Source: Brugia malayi
Taxonomy: Eukaryota; Nematoda; Chromadorea; Rhabditida; Onchocercidae
Assembly: GCF_000002995.4 (NCBI RefSeq)
Contig: NW_025062478.1
Coordinates: 1,426,001 to 1,490,000 of the forward strand
Length of the DNA stretch: 64,000 bases
Direction: 5' to 3'
Part shown: positions 13,922-25,805 of the stretch, piece by piece
How the letters are laid out: each line of letters starts with the position of its first letter
How positions within the stretch are numbered: the stretch's first letter is position 1
The notes under the pieces: model-generated
The model's input: only the letters and a program-made list of their open reading frames with translations
Database searches by the model: none
What the model was told of the DNA's origin: nothing
Translations under genes and position numbers: made by a program

Positions 13922-15041
13922 TCATTATGTATATTAATTTTTTTTTTGCATATTTTAATTTAACAAAAAAAAAAAAAAAAAACAATTATTAAGTATTAAA
14001 AACAATTATATCCACAAATATTACGAATAATTTGCAAAAAAAAAAAAAAAGAAAATTTGCAGTTTTAATTTTAAGTTTTATGCAAATTACACATTTCATC
14101 AAATTCATCAATATTTTATAGTATTGATGTGTGTAAGAGGTAAGAGAAACGATTGCAAGAGTGCAAGTGGCCTTTTGATTGGCTCTGCAAAAAGTAATGC
14201 AATTCATCTTGATACTGTAGTTCTAATTTTCCAATTTTCTTCTAAAATTAAAATTTAATTCAAATCAAAATTTCATCTTTTTCATTCCTTTTAATTAGTA
14301 AAAATTTAACTAAGAAATAATAAATATAATAAGAAAATATTACTAAATCTTTTATGGAAAATTATCTATTTATCGTCGCTTAAGCTAAAATATCATACGT
14401 TTTCAGGAACTATCACAAATTTGCAAATTATGCATAATTTTAATAAGTCTACATTTGGCAGCTTAATGAGTAATTTGATACATTCAGTTCTCTGTTCAAA
14501 GAATTAAATCATTTCTAACTTTTAATCAACAGTTACTCGTTGTACATATATTTCAGAACAAAGAATAAATTTCAAATATATATGTATCTAAAATATCTAA
14601 AGTTAAGATGTTTTGTTAATGATGGTTTAATTCTTTGAATTGTCTCGAACGGATGTTCAATCATGACAGTTCCAAATTTTTTAAGGTGTATTTGAAGCGT
14701 TAAAAAAAAAATTGAAATACATACGGTATTTTCATAGTGTAAGAATTCGTATAGGAATGAAACGACGAAGGAAACAAAATCAGATTTTTGGGTTTTGCGC
14801 TCAATAAACCAAATTATTGTTGAACGAATTAATGAATTAAAAAAAAAAAAAAGAAATGAAAGTCGAAGAGGAACATGAAAGATGAAAAAATAAATAAATA
14901 AATAAACAAATTGATAGATATGGACTGGCAGTTTAGTTAATTTATATTCGTGTGGACAATGATATGACATGATTAGAGCAGATTTGACATGAATATATAT
15001 GAAGAAATGAAAGAAATAGGCGGTATTCGAAATGAAAAAAT

Positions 15042-15060
15042 GGGGGGAGGGGGGGGGGGG
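15042..15060. repeat. Poly-G tract
   Basis: Nineteen bases of G with a single A, unusual in this AT-rich region; a possible G-quadruplex former. Confidence 0.9.
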
Positions 15061-16379
15061 TAGAATGATCTAAAGTTTCGGGAAACAATTTGTAATGTAG
15101 AAATTGTAAATGAAAGCAGTAAAGAAGGAATGATACGAAATGATAAACAAGGAATAAACAAGAAGGCGGAGGATGTGAAGTCTAGTTTAACTGATGGAAA
15201 TTTCAACAAACGTTAATCCAACGACCCCGACCCATTTTTTATGTATCGAAAATAACTTGTTTATAGTTTGATAATTCCCACACTTCCTTTTTTTTTTTTT
15301 AAATCAAATATTGAAATTGCAGGGGAAAAAAAAAAATATTTGTCACTTTAATAAGTGCTTCTTTTAGAAATAATATTATTATGCTTCCTAAAAATGAGAA
15401 TATCAAATTGTTGAAATGAAAAAAAAAAAAAAAAAAAAAAGTATAAGTCAAAAAGCTTTCAGTTTGAAGACAACAACTGAAACTAATTATGCAAATAATA
15501 TTAACTGATTATTTTACAGTCTTTTAAAAGAATTTTATGTGTTTTGCGAATTGCGAATTGTTACATTGTAATAACGATTTGGTATATTTGATAAATTTTA
15601 ATTTTAATTAACACTTCGTTGTTGCTTTTTTTTTTTTTTTTTTGAAATAAAATCAATAAAATTTAGAGATTCTCTAATAATCTAATACAATTTGTATTAT
15701 GCAATTAGGAAATGACTTTTAGCAACAACAAAAGTGTTAATCAAAGAAATGAAAAATGAATACATTCTAATTGCTATCCATTCATCAGCAGAATGAAGAA
15801 TGGCTTTTTGATGCCAAAGAAATTTCGGTCAATTTTTTTTTTTTATTTTTTTATAGATTATTTTTTTCATAGACAATTATAGCATGAGATTGTTGAAATT
15901 TAAAAAGTATAAATAACTTGCAACTATATCAATATAGTTCAGATGTGAATAAATAAATATAACAAATTGATTGATAGCAAACAAAAAATTATATCAGATT
16001 TTTTTTTTTTTAGAAGAGTCAATGTGCTTCTTTTTAAAATATTAATACTTAAACAGTTAAATTAGTGCGAAAACTGTTTGTGAAAACTTTCGTGGAAGAT
16101 AAACAAGATGAAACACTACTACAAGTATTTATATTACTTACTTTTATAAATAAAAAAAAAAAGTGTTAAGTTTTTCTGACAAATAATACATCAAAACTTC
16201 TTTAAGAAAACGTTCTGATATTTTCTTTTAAAAAAAGAAGGAAAAATCAAGCCATCAGTTATTTCTCAAAAGTTTGTTGATCGTTGAGAAAATTTTTGAG
16301 AAGTTAATTGAATTAGAAGTAAAATCAAGTTGGATTTCATCTTCAGGCATAGTGTGACAGCATAAATTCATAAACCAGT

Positions 16380-16530
16380 GTTAAATTTGTTTTGATTTGA
16401 GAGTACAGTACGCTTCGAGTAGTAATGGGAGGCAGGGAGAGAGGAGGGGGTGAAGGAAGGGGGTAGCGATGATGATAATGGCGGTAGGACAGTCCCCAAA
16501 AGGGTGACATACTGTACCACCAACTATTAT
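16380..16530. other. GC-richer purine/pyrimidine island
   Basis: Purine-rich plus strand (GGAGGCAGGGAGAGAGGAGG type) amid AT-rich DNA. A minus-strand open frame here reads mostly Pro/Ser/Leu repeats and shows no matching splice partners. A regulatory element is more likely than an exon. Confidence 0.3.
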
Positions 16531-16974
16531 CATTGTGATAATCCAATTTATGAAATCAAGTACTTTAGAATATTAATCCTTTAGAATTCGTTTAATCTTC
16601 TTTCAATTATACTTCAGTTTGAAGATATTCATTACCTAACAATGACTACTTGAATTATTATAACCATAGTGAAAATTAGAATATCGTTAACTAGAATTAA
16701 ATTCTAGATTTTAATTTTTAAATTGATAGACTATAAATTTATTGAAATCAGACTCGTATGGAAATATAAGTTGATGATTATGACAAAGATAATAATATGA
16801 AAATACGAAGCGAAGAGAGTGATGATTATAAATTAGTAATAATAAATGTGAAATTTATTGATAATTTTGATGGCAATAGAACTAACAAGAGCATTATACG
16901 TCTTTCTTTAGTGTGATTTGAGAGATTAGAAGAGAATTTAATTCTATTTGATCATATAAGTGACATTTGTATGA

Positions 16975-17109
<135 letters not shown>

Positions 17110-17734
17110 TAACTGTTAATTAATGGATTGAAACCTGTAAATGACTGGTTTGGACAAACACCAGTACGATTATAAAGTAGTGATAAGAAACAGTGATATA
17201 TTATTATTGTTTGTATTATTCATTGGATTAGAATTTTTCATTGAACAATAAAATGGCATTTTAAATGAGGGAAATTGTTCAGAATAGATCGAAAGAATAT
17301 AATAGTAAATGAGAATTTCGCAGGACAAAATGGTTTGATATTTGCAAAGATGTATATAATAACTAAGATCAAAGATTGTCAGTAATAGCACAGTAATTAT
17401 GAAATTTCATAATAAAATATCAAATATTTTTAACTAACCGATAGTTAGATGTTAGATGGATGAAAAAAAAAAAAAAAAAAATGAAAAGAGAAAACTAATT
17501 AGATTGTTTGAGAAATGAATGAAATGCAAAATATTTCTCATACAACAAATGGAACAAACAAACAAAAAAGCAAAGAACATGCATGTATAGCAGTAAACTG
17601 ATTAAAAATGTTTACTTTAAATTCTGAATTAGAATCTCTGAGTGATTGAATCACCAGGTAGATGATTCTCTTTCATGTATTCCGGATATAGATAAAGGAT
17701 TATTAAATTCTGAATTATTTACATTATTGCGATA

Positions 17735-17790
17735 CCACACACACACACACATACATACACACACATACATATACATACACACACATACAC
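17735..17790. repeat. (CA)n/(CATA)n microsatellite
   Basis: A compound CA, CATA and TACA repeat of about 55 bp. Confidence 0.9.
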
Positions 17791-18159
17791 AATAAGTAAG
17801 TAAGTAGAGGCATTCTAGCAATAATCAGCCGTAATTTACGAAAACTTTTAAAATTATTATAAAAATTAGATGAAATAATAAAATGCAAATATTGATTAAA
17901 TGAGTTATGTGATGAAAGATAATAAAAATTGTGGAAATTTGAACTAAGGAAGTGATCAAAACTTCGATTGTTAATCTAATAGCAAGATCAACTATTGATT
18001 ATTGAACAATTTGAAGAATCATTCAGTGAATTTTTACTGCTTAAAAAGCTTTACATTCTATTCTTAATGAAACTTTTCTAATTTATTTTTCTAAAAAATG
18101 AGATAAGATATTCAGAAAAGAAAAGTGGATATTATGTCAGTTAGATGAAATGGAGCAAA

Positions 18160-18370
18160 ATACGAACGGTATAAACGATCGGAACGGTGACGGTGACGGT
18201 GACGATGTGGTGGTGATTGCAAGTGTCTGGAAATCAAATGGCACCGGCATGGGAGTGTGGTATCAGTGTGGCTGTGCTGGCGAGACATTGTCACATTGCT
18301 GTCATGCTAGAATGGTAGTAGGTACATAGTTGATCTGATGAGGAGAGAAGAGAAGAGGCGAAGAGTGGAG
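18160..18370. other. GC-richer island with GGTGAC repeats
   Basis: Contains GGTGACGGTGACGGTGACG, then about 150 bp of balanced composition and a GA-rich tail. The minus frame reads a His-Arg repeat (HRHRHR) of repeat origin. No exon partners were seen. Confidence 0.3.
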
Positions 18371-20934
18371 AAAAGAGTTGCAAGGTTGTTACATAATGCA
18401 ATAGTCAGCCACTCGATGTTGAAAGAGGAACACTTATTGAAAATGTCACATTTGATTAAGGAATAAAAACCGGAAAGAGAAACGGAAAATCAAAGTTCAT
18501 TTAAAATCAGTTAGCTTTAGATCAGTGAATTAATACATATGAACATTATATTATCATTTGAAATAAATTAATATATTCAATTTTTGATTTTTTTTTTTTT
18601 TTTTTTCCTAGCAAATATCATTTTGAAATGCTTAGGAATTTAAGCGCGTTGAAACTAGCTGAGCTGATATAGTAAACTTCTCACCAAATGTGTTCATTTG
18701 CCATGATGACAACAATGCAGCAACGTTCCGTGACATCCTGTACCTGTCAATAATACTACTATCTGTCTCGCATACTTCATTAACTTGTTAGAATATGAGC
18801 TGCTTTATAGCAGTTCGAGCTATCATTGAAAAATGAAAAGTTTTATTTAAAAAAAAAAAAGGCAGGTTGATTAGAAGGTATAACCGAATAACCTTTAAAC
18901 TAATTACATCAAATTTTTGCATGGTAAATTTCAGACAGACTTGTGATCACTGAAACCGGATCAATTATTTCTTCAATTCTGTTAATTATAGTTAATGGCA
19001 AACAGTAGCATAGGATCATATAACATCGAAGTGATAATTAATAATATCCTTTACAGTTTTCCGAAGTTGACATATTTGATTAGCACACGGTTGCTGCTAA
19101 AGTTTGAAATGTTCAGTAATCACATTTTGAATATTTTTGTTAAAGAAAAATTTCTGAATGTATTTGAAATTAAGCTTACTACTACTTTATATACATATAT
19201 AAATAAAATTGTATGTTATATGCATATAAATAATGTGATTTTTAATTCTATTAATAAAAATCACAAATTTATTAAAACTTTTGATTTGCTGTGTTGTTAA
19301 ATTTTAACTTAAAATTTTACTTTCCATGTTTGTTTTTTATTATTATTTGTAGTTAAATGCATTCATTTTAATATAATTCAATAATCCATAATGAGACAAA
19401 AAAAAAATTGCTAATATCTATGAAAAAAAAAATATGAAAGAGCTTGAAAATAATGAAGAGTTATACTTAAGATGTTAAAGCATATTGTAATTAAAGTTTG
19501 TCGTTTCGTTTTTTTTTTTTTTTTTCCAATATCCGCAACAACGTCTCTAAAGTCATTCAACGTTGACTAAACTTTTAATTTCATTTCAATTTCAGTAATT
19601 TAATTTTTCTAATATTACATTGCTTTAGCTTTCAAAAAAAAAAAAAGGAAAAAAAAACTTTTTAATCACTTACTTATCATTATTTACTGCATAACAATTA
19701 TATTTCAAAATAATTAAGAAATACCTGAAAATTACTATCAAATACACAACTGTTCAAATTATTGAAAGCATAGATCCATGTATTTCTAGTTTATTTGTTT
19801 GTTTTCCTCTCTCTCTCTCTCAAAAAAAAAAAAAAAAAAGAGAAGTAAAAATTCTTTGTAAATAACAATACTTCGTCAGTGATTGAAATTAATTGAAAAT
19901 TAACCGTTCGAAAGGACTGATCAATAGAATATATAAATTATTTGAATGAACAGGCAAGGATAATACATCTTTGTAATGGCAGGCAATAATTTTCGAGACT
20001 ATTTTATAATTTATACTTCGTACTAATTCTGAAACAACGGTCATTAATTTTAACAATGTTCGTATATAATCAATAATACATATTTGTGCTTTCATTAGTA
20101 AAAAAAAAAAAGTATAAGACAGCAAGGTAATTAATTAGTAGTAAACAAAACAGCTGTGTTTAATGTTTTTGAACTGATCTAAATTTGAAATCTAAAATGA
20201 GAAATGGAAGAGGAAAAAAAAAAAAAAAAGAAAAATTAGCACAAATGCAAAATAAACATTACTTTCTTCACACTTTTTTTTTTTTTTTTCTAAAGCAATG
20301 ATCAGAATTTAAAATGATAGAAACGAAAATACATTAATGCTTGAAAAAAAAAAAAGAAATTCTATTAAGTATTGAGAAAAATGAAGAAAATAGTGATGTA
20401 GAATGGGATTAATAACAAAATGGCATGAGTGACAGAGAAATGAGGAATGCTTTCTGTCTACTCGTCACCAATAACTGATGACAATGTGACAATTGTGTTC
20501 GTTGACACAATATTGAATGTCCCCATATTGGCATACTTCATTCTAATATAATTTGACAAATGAAACAGATGAACATATAATTGATTGCTAGTCAGATTGA
20601 TAACAAATCGACTGAATCAAATCAAAATTACTTTTTTTTTTTTGCCTTTTTTCCCGCTTTACTCTAATATTTGACAGAAAAATTTGTTTTGCAAATTGAA
20701 TTACTTAAAAATTATTCGAATGTCTATTTGCAAAAGTAATTAGTATTGTTAGCTAATAATATGGTACTAATTGAAATATTAGCATAATAAAAGCTTTTAA
20801 TTATTGATCGGAATAACAATAAAAGTCTAATGCTAATATTTGATATCAATAGTTGTGCTTATGCTTACCGTTGGTCAAAAAGTAATCTTAGTTAATTTCT
20901 AAAACAGAGATTAATGATGGTGGGAAAAATTAAC

Positions 20935-20965
<31 letters not shown>

Positions 20966-20968
20966 GGG
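20935..20968. repeat. (AG)n microsatellite
   Basis: AG/GGAGAG repeat. A complementary-sense TC repeat lies 140 bp downstream (21104-21134), so the two could pair as a hairpin. Confidence 0.9.
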
Positions 20969-21103
20969 AAATACTCTTAGTACTTCCATTTATCTTTAAC
21001 TTTAACATTTAAGGATCAATCACTGATGATTACTGCTACTATTTCTAATCTGAAACAATTGCCTATTTATCATTTTGTGGTTTTTTCAAATAAATTTACT
21101 TTT

Positions 21104-21134
21104 CACTCTCTCTCTCTCTCTCTCCCTCTCTCTC
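21104..21134. repeat. (TC)n microsatellite
   Basis: TC repeat with one CCC interruption, opposite in sense to the AG repeat at 20935-20968. Confidence 0.9.
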
Positions 21135-22004
21135 GTAATTTTTCCCATCTCTCAGAAATAAATGAACAAACTATCATCATCCATCATTTCTGCACATCAC
21201 AACATACCACATACCGTTTCTTTTAATTTTCATCCAAAGATTTTTCACTTATTGAATTTATCGTTTTAGCATTTATGACTGAAACACTAATTGAAATTTG
21301 ATAGCAACAAATAGTTTTTAATTTAAATAAATATAGAAATACTAAATTATGTTAAGGTGACGAAGAAATTTCAGATTTTACTAACAAATAAAAATGATTT
21401 AATTAGATTTGATAAAAAAACTTTTTACAAAAAACCATGCATTGCTTTTATTTCAATTTATTTTCAATTCATAAATAACACAATTTTTCACTCCTTAATA
21501 TCAAAAAATATACCCTATATAAATATATTTTTTTTTTCTGAGACTTCAATTTAAAACTTCAAACTTTAGTCTATGTTTCATGATTCAGAGCAGTGCAGAA
21601 ATACTAATTTCAGAATTTAAAGAAACCATGGATCATGAAAACGGAGGCAGAAAAAGGAATTAGAAAATGAAATTTTAAAAATTTATGAGAATAATAATTT
21701 TGAATTTGTGTAGCTCAAGCAGAAAATCATTTTTTTTTCGATTAAAATTTGATGAATAATAACAAAATCTTTTATCATGAAAGAAAGTTTATTTTTTTTT
21801 TCTTTAATCGGTTTGTTTTGTCCAAAAAAATCTTTAATAATAAATGATAAATTTTTGAGAAATAGTATTTGTACAGTTGACTGCAAAAAAAAAAAAAAAA
21901 AAAAAAAATGGCAAGCAAAAATTTGAAAAAACGAAAAAAAAAAAAAAAAAAACAACCGGATGTTTTGTTATAAGGGAAAATGTTATTATATTTTAAACAA
22001 CAAT

Positions 22005-22165
22005 CCTTATGCTTTTTTCTTTTTTTACGTAGTTCACGTATTTACGTAGTCCTTATGCTTTTTTCTTTTTTTACGTAGTTCACGTATTTACGTAGTCCTT
22101 ATGCTTTTTTCTTTTTTTACGTAGTTCACGTATTTACGTAGTTCACGTATTTATGTAGTTAGTTC
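22005..22165. repeat. 46-bp ACGTA minisatellite, 3 copies plus partial
   Basis: Units start at 22005, 22051 and 22097. Each has CCTTATGC, a poly-T run, then TACGTAGTTCACGTATTTACGTAGT. A partial copy follows with TTATGTAG decay. It shares ACGTA/CACGTA cores with the arrays at 6446 and 22562 but is otherwise unrelated. Confidence 0.95.
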
Positions 22166-22561
22166 AGTGCGTATATTTTGCATTATTCTTTTATTTTTTT
22201 TATATAATTAAAAAAATTTTATTTGTCTAATTTAAAAAATGAAACAATAATACTGAAAACGAAAATGATGACATTTAAGTTGATTAAAACAAAGAAAAAA
22301 TGTATTTTATTTTTGTTGAATAATGTTTCAACTATTATTGCATGTCATATTTTAAATATTTAAATCAGGATATCATGTAAGGTAATGATTCTGTAAACAC
22401 TTTTACAGTTAACTCTTATCAGTGTTATCAGTGTTGGCGGAACAGTTAATGTACACATATTTTTTAGTAATTTAGATACTTTGTCAATTTTGTATGCAGT
22501 TAAAATTATCATTTAGAACATTGAAATCATCAAGTATCAGTTCATATTTGTGTTTTTTTTC

Positions 22562-22652
22562 TTTTTGAATTACCTACGTAAAACACGTTTTTTTTTGAAT
22601 TACCCACGTGAAACACGTATTTTTTTGAATTACTCACATAAAACACGTATGT
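22562..22652. repeat. 30-bp CACGTR minisatellite, 3 copies
   Basis: GAATTAC recurs at 22567, 22597 and 22627. Each unit ends AAACACGT followed by T's; the middle one contains CCCACGTGAAACACGTA. The units have diverged more than those at 22005. Confidence 0.9.
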
Positions 22653-22846
22653 ACATATTTGTTCAATTAAAGATTGATTTATTTAAACGAGGAGAAATAC
22701 CATCTGTACTTGATATTACAGAAAGACATAAAATTTATTTTCAATTTGTTAATTACGTAAACACAGGAGTAATTACTTGTTGTTGTTGTTGTTGTCTTGC
22801 GCAAAAAAAAAAAAAAAATAAAAAATAAATAAATAAAGTAGTCAAA

Positions 22847-23020
22847 ATGGCTGCAATCGATCTTCAGCACTATTCCACTCAATGCAAAATGACCAGAGAC
22901 AGAAATTGCGGAGACATATTTGATGTATGCCATACGTTTTGGTTTGTTACTCACTCATACTATGAAATTCATTGTGACATTTTCCTGTCAATCTCAAAAA
23001 AAAGAACTATTTGTGCATAG
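22847..23020 (+). CDS. Candidate small ORF, 57 aa, cysteine-containing (doubtful)
   Basis: An ATG-to-TAG frame of 57 codons with five cysteines (motifs QHYSTQCKMTRDRNC and GDIFDVCHTFWF) lies in a locally GC-richer stretch just after a poly-A/TAAA run. No signal peptide, no recognised domain and no splice partners were seen. Higher GC and mixed composition distinguish it from surrounding random frames, but it could equally be part of a non-coding conserved element. The opposite strand is also open here. Confidence 0.2.
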   Translation: MAAIDLQHYSTQCKMTRDRNCGDIFDVCHTFWFVTHSYYEIHCDIFLSISKKRTICA

Positions 23021-23194
23021 AATATGCAACGCTTAAATTTCTTGTCTATCCGTTCTGAATTCATTTCCTAAAGTTTTATATAAAATGAAATATCGAATGA
23101 AATGATGAGAGTTAGACTGAAGAAGAGTGAAATTTAAAATTTTTTGTGAAGTATATATAGGGTTGATAGTCTTTGAACAATTTCATTACCGCCG

Positions 23195-23214
23195 TGAGAG
23201 AGAGAGAGAGAGAG
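23195..23214. repeat. (GA)n microsatellite
   Basis: GA repeat of about 20 bp followed by purine-rich sequence and then a GC-richer 150-bp island (23270-23425) with no supported exon. Confidence 0.85.
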
Positions 23215-24639
23215 AAAAAAAAGAAAAGGAGAAAAAAAAGGAACGAACGGATGGAGAAGAGAGAGTGAAAGGAGTGGACAGTTGGTACCAGCTGGTGCAG
23301 GGAGGACCCCCTTAGCAACCATGCCATCATTATTTATGCATATGTATGTAATATTTGTGGTGTACACTGCGGGAATTGAAGCATCTGAGGGGACACAAAT
23401 GACAGGTCGCAATAGGGCGGGTATCTTTCATACCTTTCAGTCTCTTTTTTTTTTGATTTGTTAAAATTATTTACAAACAGCAGTAATAACAAAACGAATA
23501 TGCGTTCATTATCATAAAATGTTTGCTATAAATGTGTTACGAAATGCAGATAGTCTGATAATATCGTCTGATAACATAACCTATAGATAAATGATAAACA
23601 AGATGACAGTGTGTGACAGCTAACTGTTTCACTGCAGGATGACAGTGCTTCCATCGTGACCTCTCACTATTTGTGGTTAAAATTTTCTCTCTCTTAACAA
23701 TTAAGTTCAAAGAATATTACTTTCTGACATTTATACAATGATAAAATCATCATTGTTAATTAATATTTATGCAGAAATAATCTAAATTTTTCTTATTTAT
23801 GAGCACTCTAAAAATGATCCTATAATCCTGTATTGAATTAATAAAATTTTAAATTTAACTTAATATTCCATTAAATAGAACACTTCATTCAATACATTGT
23901 CTGAAATTAATTTATGCATAGTATAGCTTTCCCGTTTTTGAACAATGTCCTTTTGTTATACCTGGCATTATTCAAAAAAAAAAAATTTTCATTTTCCATT
24001 TTACAATTCTTTTTTTTTTTTTTACTTTTACAATAAATTTGATTGTGAAATTATGCTTAATTTGTTTTAAAGAGCATTTTAGTCTCGCGTAGACAAAAAA
24101 AAAATAAATCCCTGAGGATGGGCTAAATAAATAAGTAATGAATTATATTTTGAATAGAATTGAAAAAAATTTATACTAAGAAAGAAAGGTAAAAAGAGAA
24201 AAAAATCAATTGTCCAATTAATAATCCAATTAATAAACCAATTAATTAATTTATTAAGATACTGACCGGATTTATCGGATGCTACTCTAACTGTAAATAA
24301 AAAGGATACGTCTCCAAGAGTGACAATTAAAAAACAATCTTTCACCAAAAGAGTCTTTCAACAAAGGTACAAATTCTGAAATATGGTATTACTACAGACT
24401 CATTGTACTTGTCTGGCTGGATCTAAAACCTGATCGCATCCTGATCCTATAAATGCGATCTATTATTTATTAATAGCTATTAAAAAATAACCTGGACATA
24501 TAATCTCCATTACAACCCTTCTATCAAGATTCCATTACAATTCAAACACCTGCAAATCTTCTTCAACTCACAAAATGGAACAAAAAGTAAAAATTATTAA
24601 ACAAATTTTAAGTGAAATTACAAAAAATGATTGGAAAAT

Positions 24640-25130
24640 GATGGATTCATGTTGCTACTATCACAGTCTTAGTTTGATGCTTAAAGGCATAAATCAAATT
24701 TGAATATTTGGAATGAATAAATCGAGAAATTTTGCAGTCTTCTGTTTCTGATAAGCTTGCAATGCTGCAGTTGTAGCGAATGCATAGCAACTGCTACATT
24801 GTTCCTGCAAAATTAGTTTAAAAAAAATTGGAACAATTTATTTAGAATGATTGAAATGCAAACTCAAAGTTAAGATTTCAAACTTTAATATAAGTAATCA
24901 CTATGTAGTGATATCACCATACTGCATGCATTTTCAGCTAAAAATACACCTAATTGATATGCTGTGATCAAATCATGATTTGTCGTATATAATATTAATT
25001 TAATCTCGACTAAAATTTAGATCAATAAAATGTCGCAGTCCACGCATACCGTATTTTTATGTTATCACTTGGATGGTTAATAAATTGTTTTAGCAAATGT
25101 TAAACATTTTTCATTATTGACAAATCAAAA
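24640..25130 (-). pseudogene. Inverted cathepsin L-like gene fragment
   Basis: On the minus strand an acceptor (TTTTGCAG) at 24805 precedes a frame reading [18 protein letters not shown], clearly the catalytic-Cys exon of the neighbouring plus-strand protease genes ([18 protein letters not shown]). The frame hits TGA after about 36 codons, where functional copies read IVDC. Weaker similarity to the rest of that exon continues to about 24640, ending in TCATTTTTTG-like sequence seen at the copy-2 donor. Sequence 5' of the acceptor (about 24850-25130) resembles the preceding intron of copy 2 (GCTGAAAATGCATG). So a genomic piece was duplicated in inverted orientation and decayed. Other exons were not found nearby. 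Confidence 0.85.
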
Positions 25131-25553
25131 AGTATTCTATTATATATCGAAACCTCCTGTACCTCAAACGGATTGATTACAGTTTGGTGTTTTGTTTATG
25201 TTTTTTTATGAAATGTACAAAACCTCAAAAGTTGAAGAACTATTTTCGTATTCAGAATCAGTGTTAATGAGATTTAAGAAATTTTGGAAGTTACAACTAT
25301 CTTTAATGAAAATTAAAACTTGCAAAGCAAAACTGTTGATGGATTAAAGGATTAAGCAGCAAGAAGTAATTAAAAGATCATTTCAAAAATTTAAGAAAAA
25401 AAAAAGCCTAACTCGGTTTGTCGTTAAAAAATAAGAACACCTAAGCTTACCGTAAATAGAATGTATTGAATTACCAACCAGATTGAGTGCATAAATTTTG
25501 ATGAGACTAAATTGCCCTTTTGTTTACAGTCTTACTGTTTTCTAAGCTGCCAG

Positions 25554-25805
25554 TATAAATTTATTTTAATTCAATGGATGAATTTCCATCAACGCTTCCA
25601 TTTTGATTATTACTAATATTGTTTACGGATATTATTGTTTATAGTAGCGTTTGTTATTGCAGATATTCTCATACAATGAGTATATTTGTTTTTTAGAAAT
25701 TCATTTCTTAGAAGAATATAGTGAAAATAAAGTCAACAGTGGCACCGTATTTGGTTGATAATCAAGCTGTATCAACAGACTTTCGTTCTTATTTAAGGAG
25801 AATGA
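25554..25805 (+). promoter_or_regulatory. Upstream region of protease copy 1: TATA-like box and 5' acceptor
   Basis: TATAAA at 25554 sits in a block conserved in all four copies (also 31133, 38545, 44108). A TTTTAG/AAATTCATTTC acceptor (AG at 25695-25696) is also conserved and could be a trans-splice site. The 5' leader between it and the ATG is unusually well conserved among copies. Confidence 0.4.

Noticed and set aside
18995..19300. 101-codon plus-strand frame (MANSSIGSYNIEVIINN)
   Set aside because: Ile/Asn/Leu/Phe-rich composition expected of AT-rich DNA, no splice context, no recognisable domain.
24079..24348. 89-codon minus-strand frame beside the relic exon
   Set aside because: Does not match any protease exon; contains poly-Phe and INWINW repeat-like sequence from AT-rich repeats.
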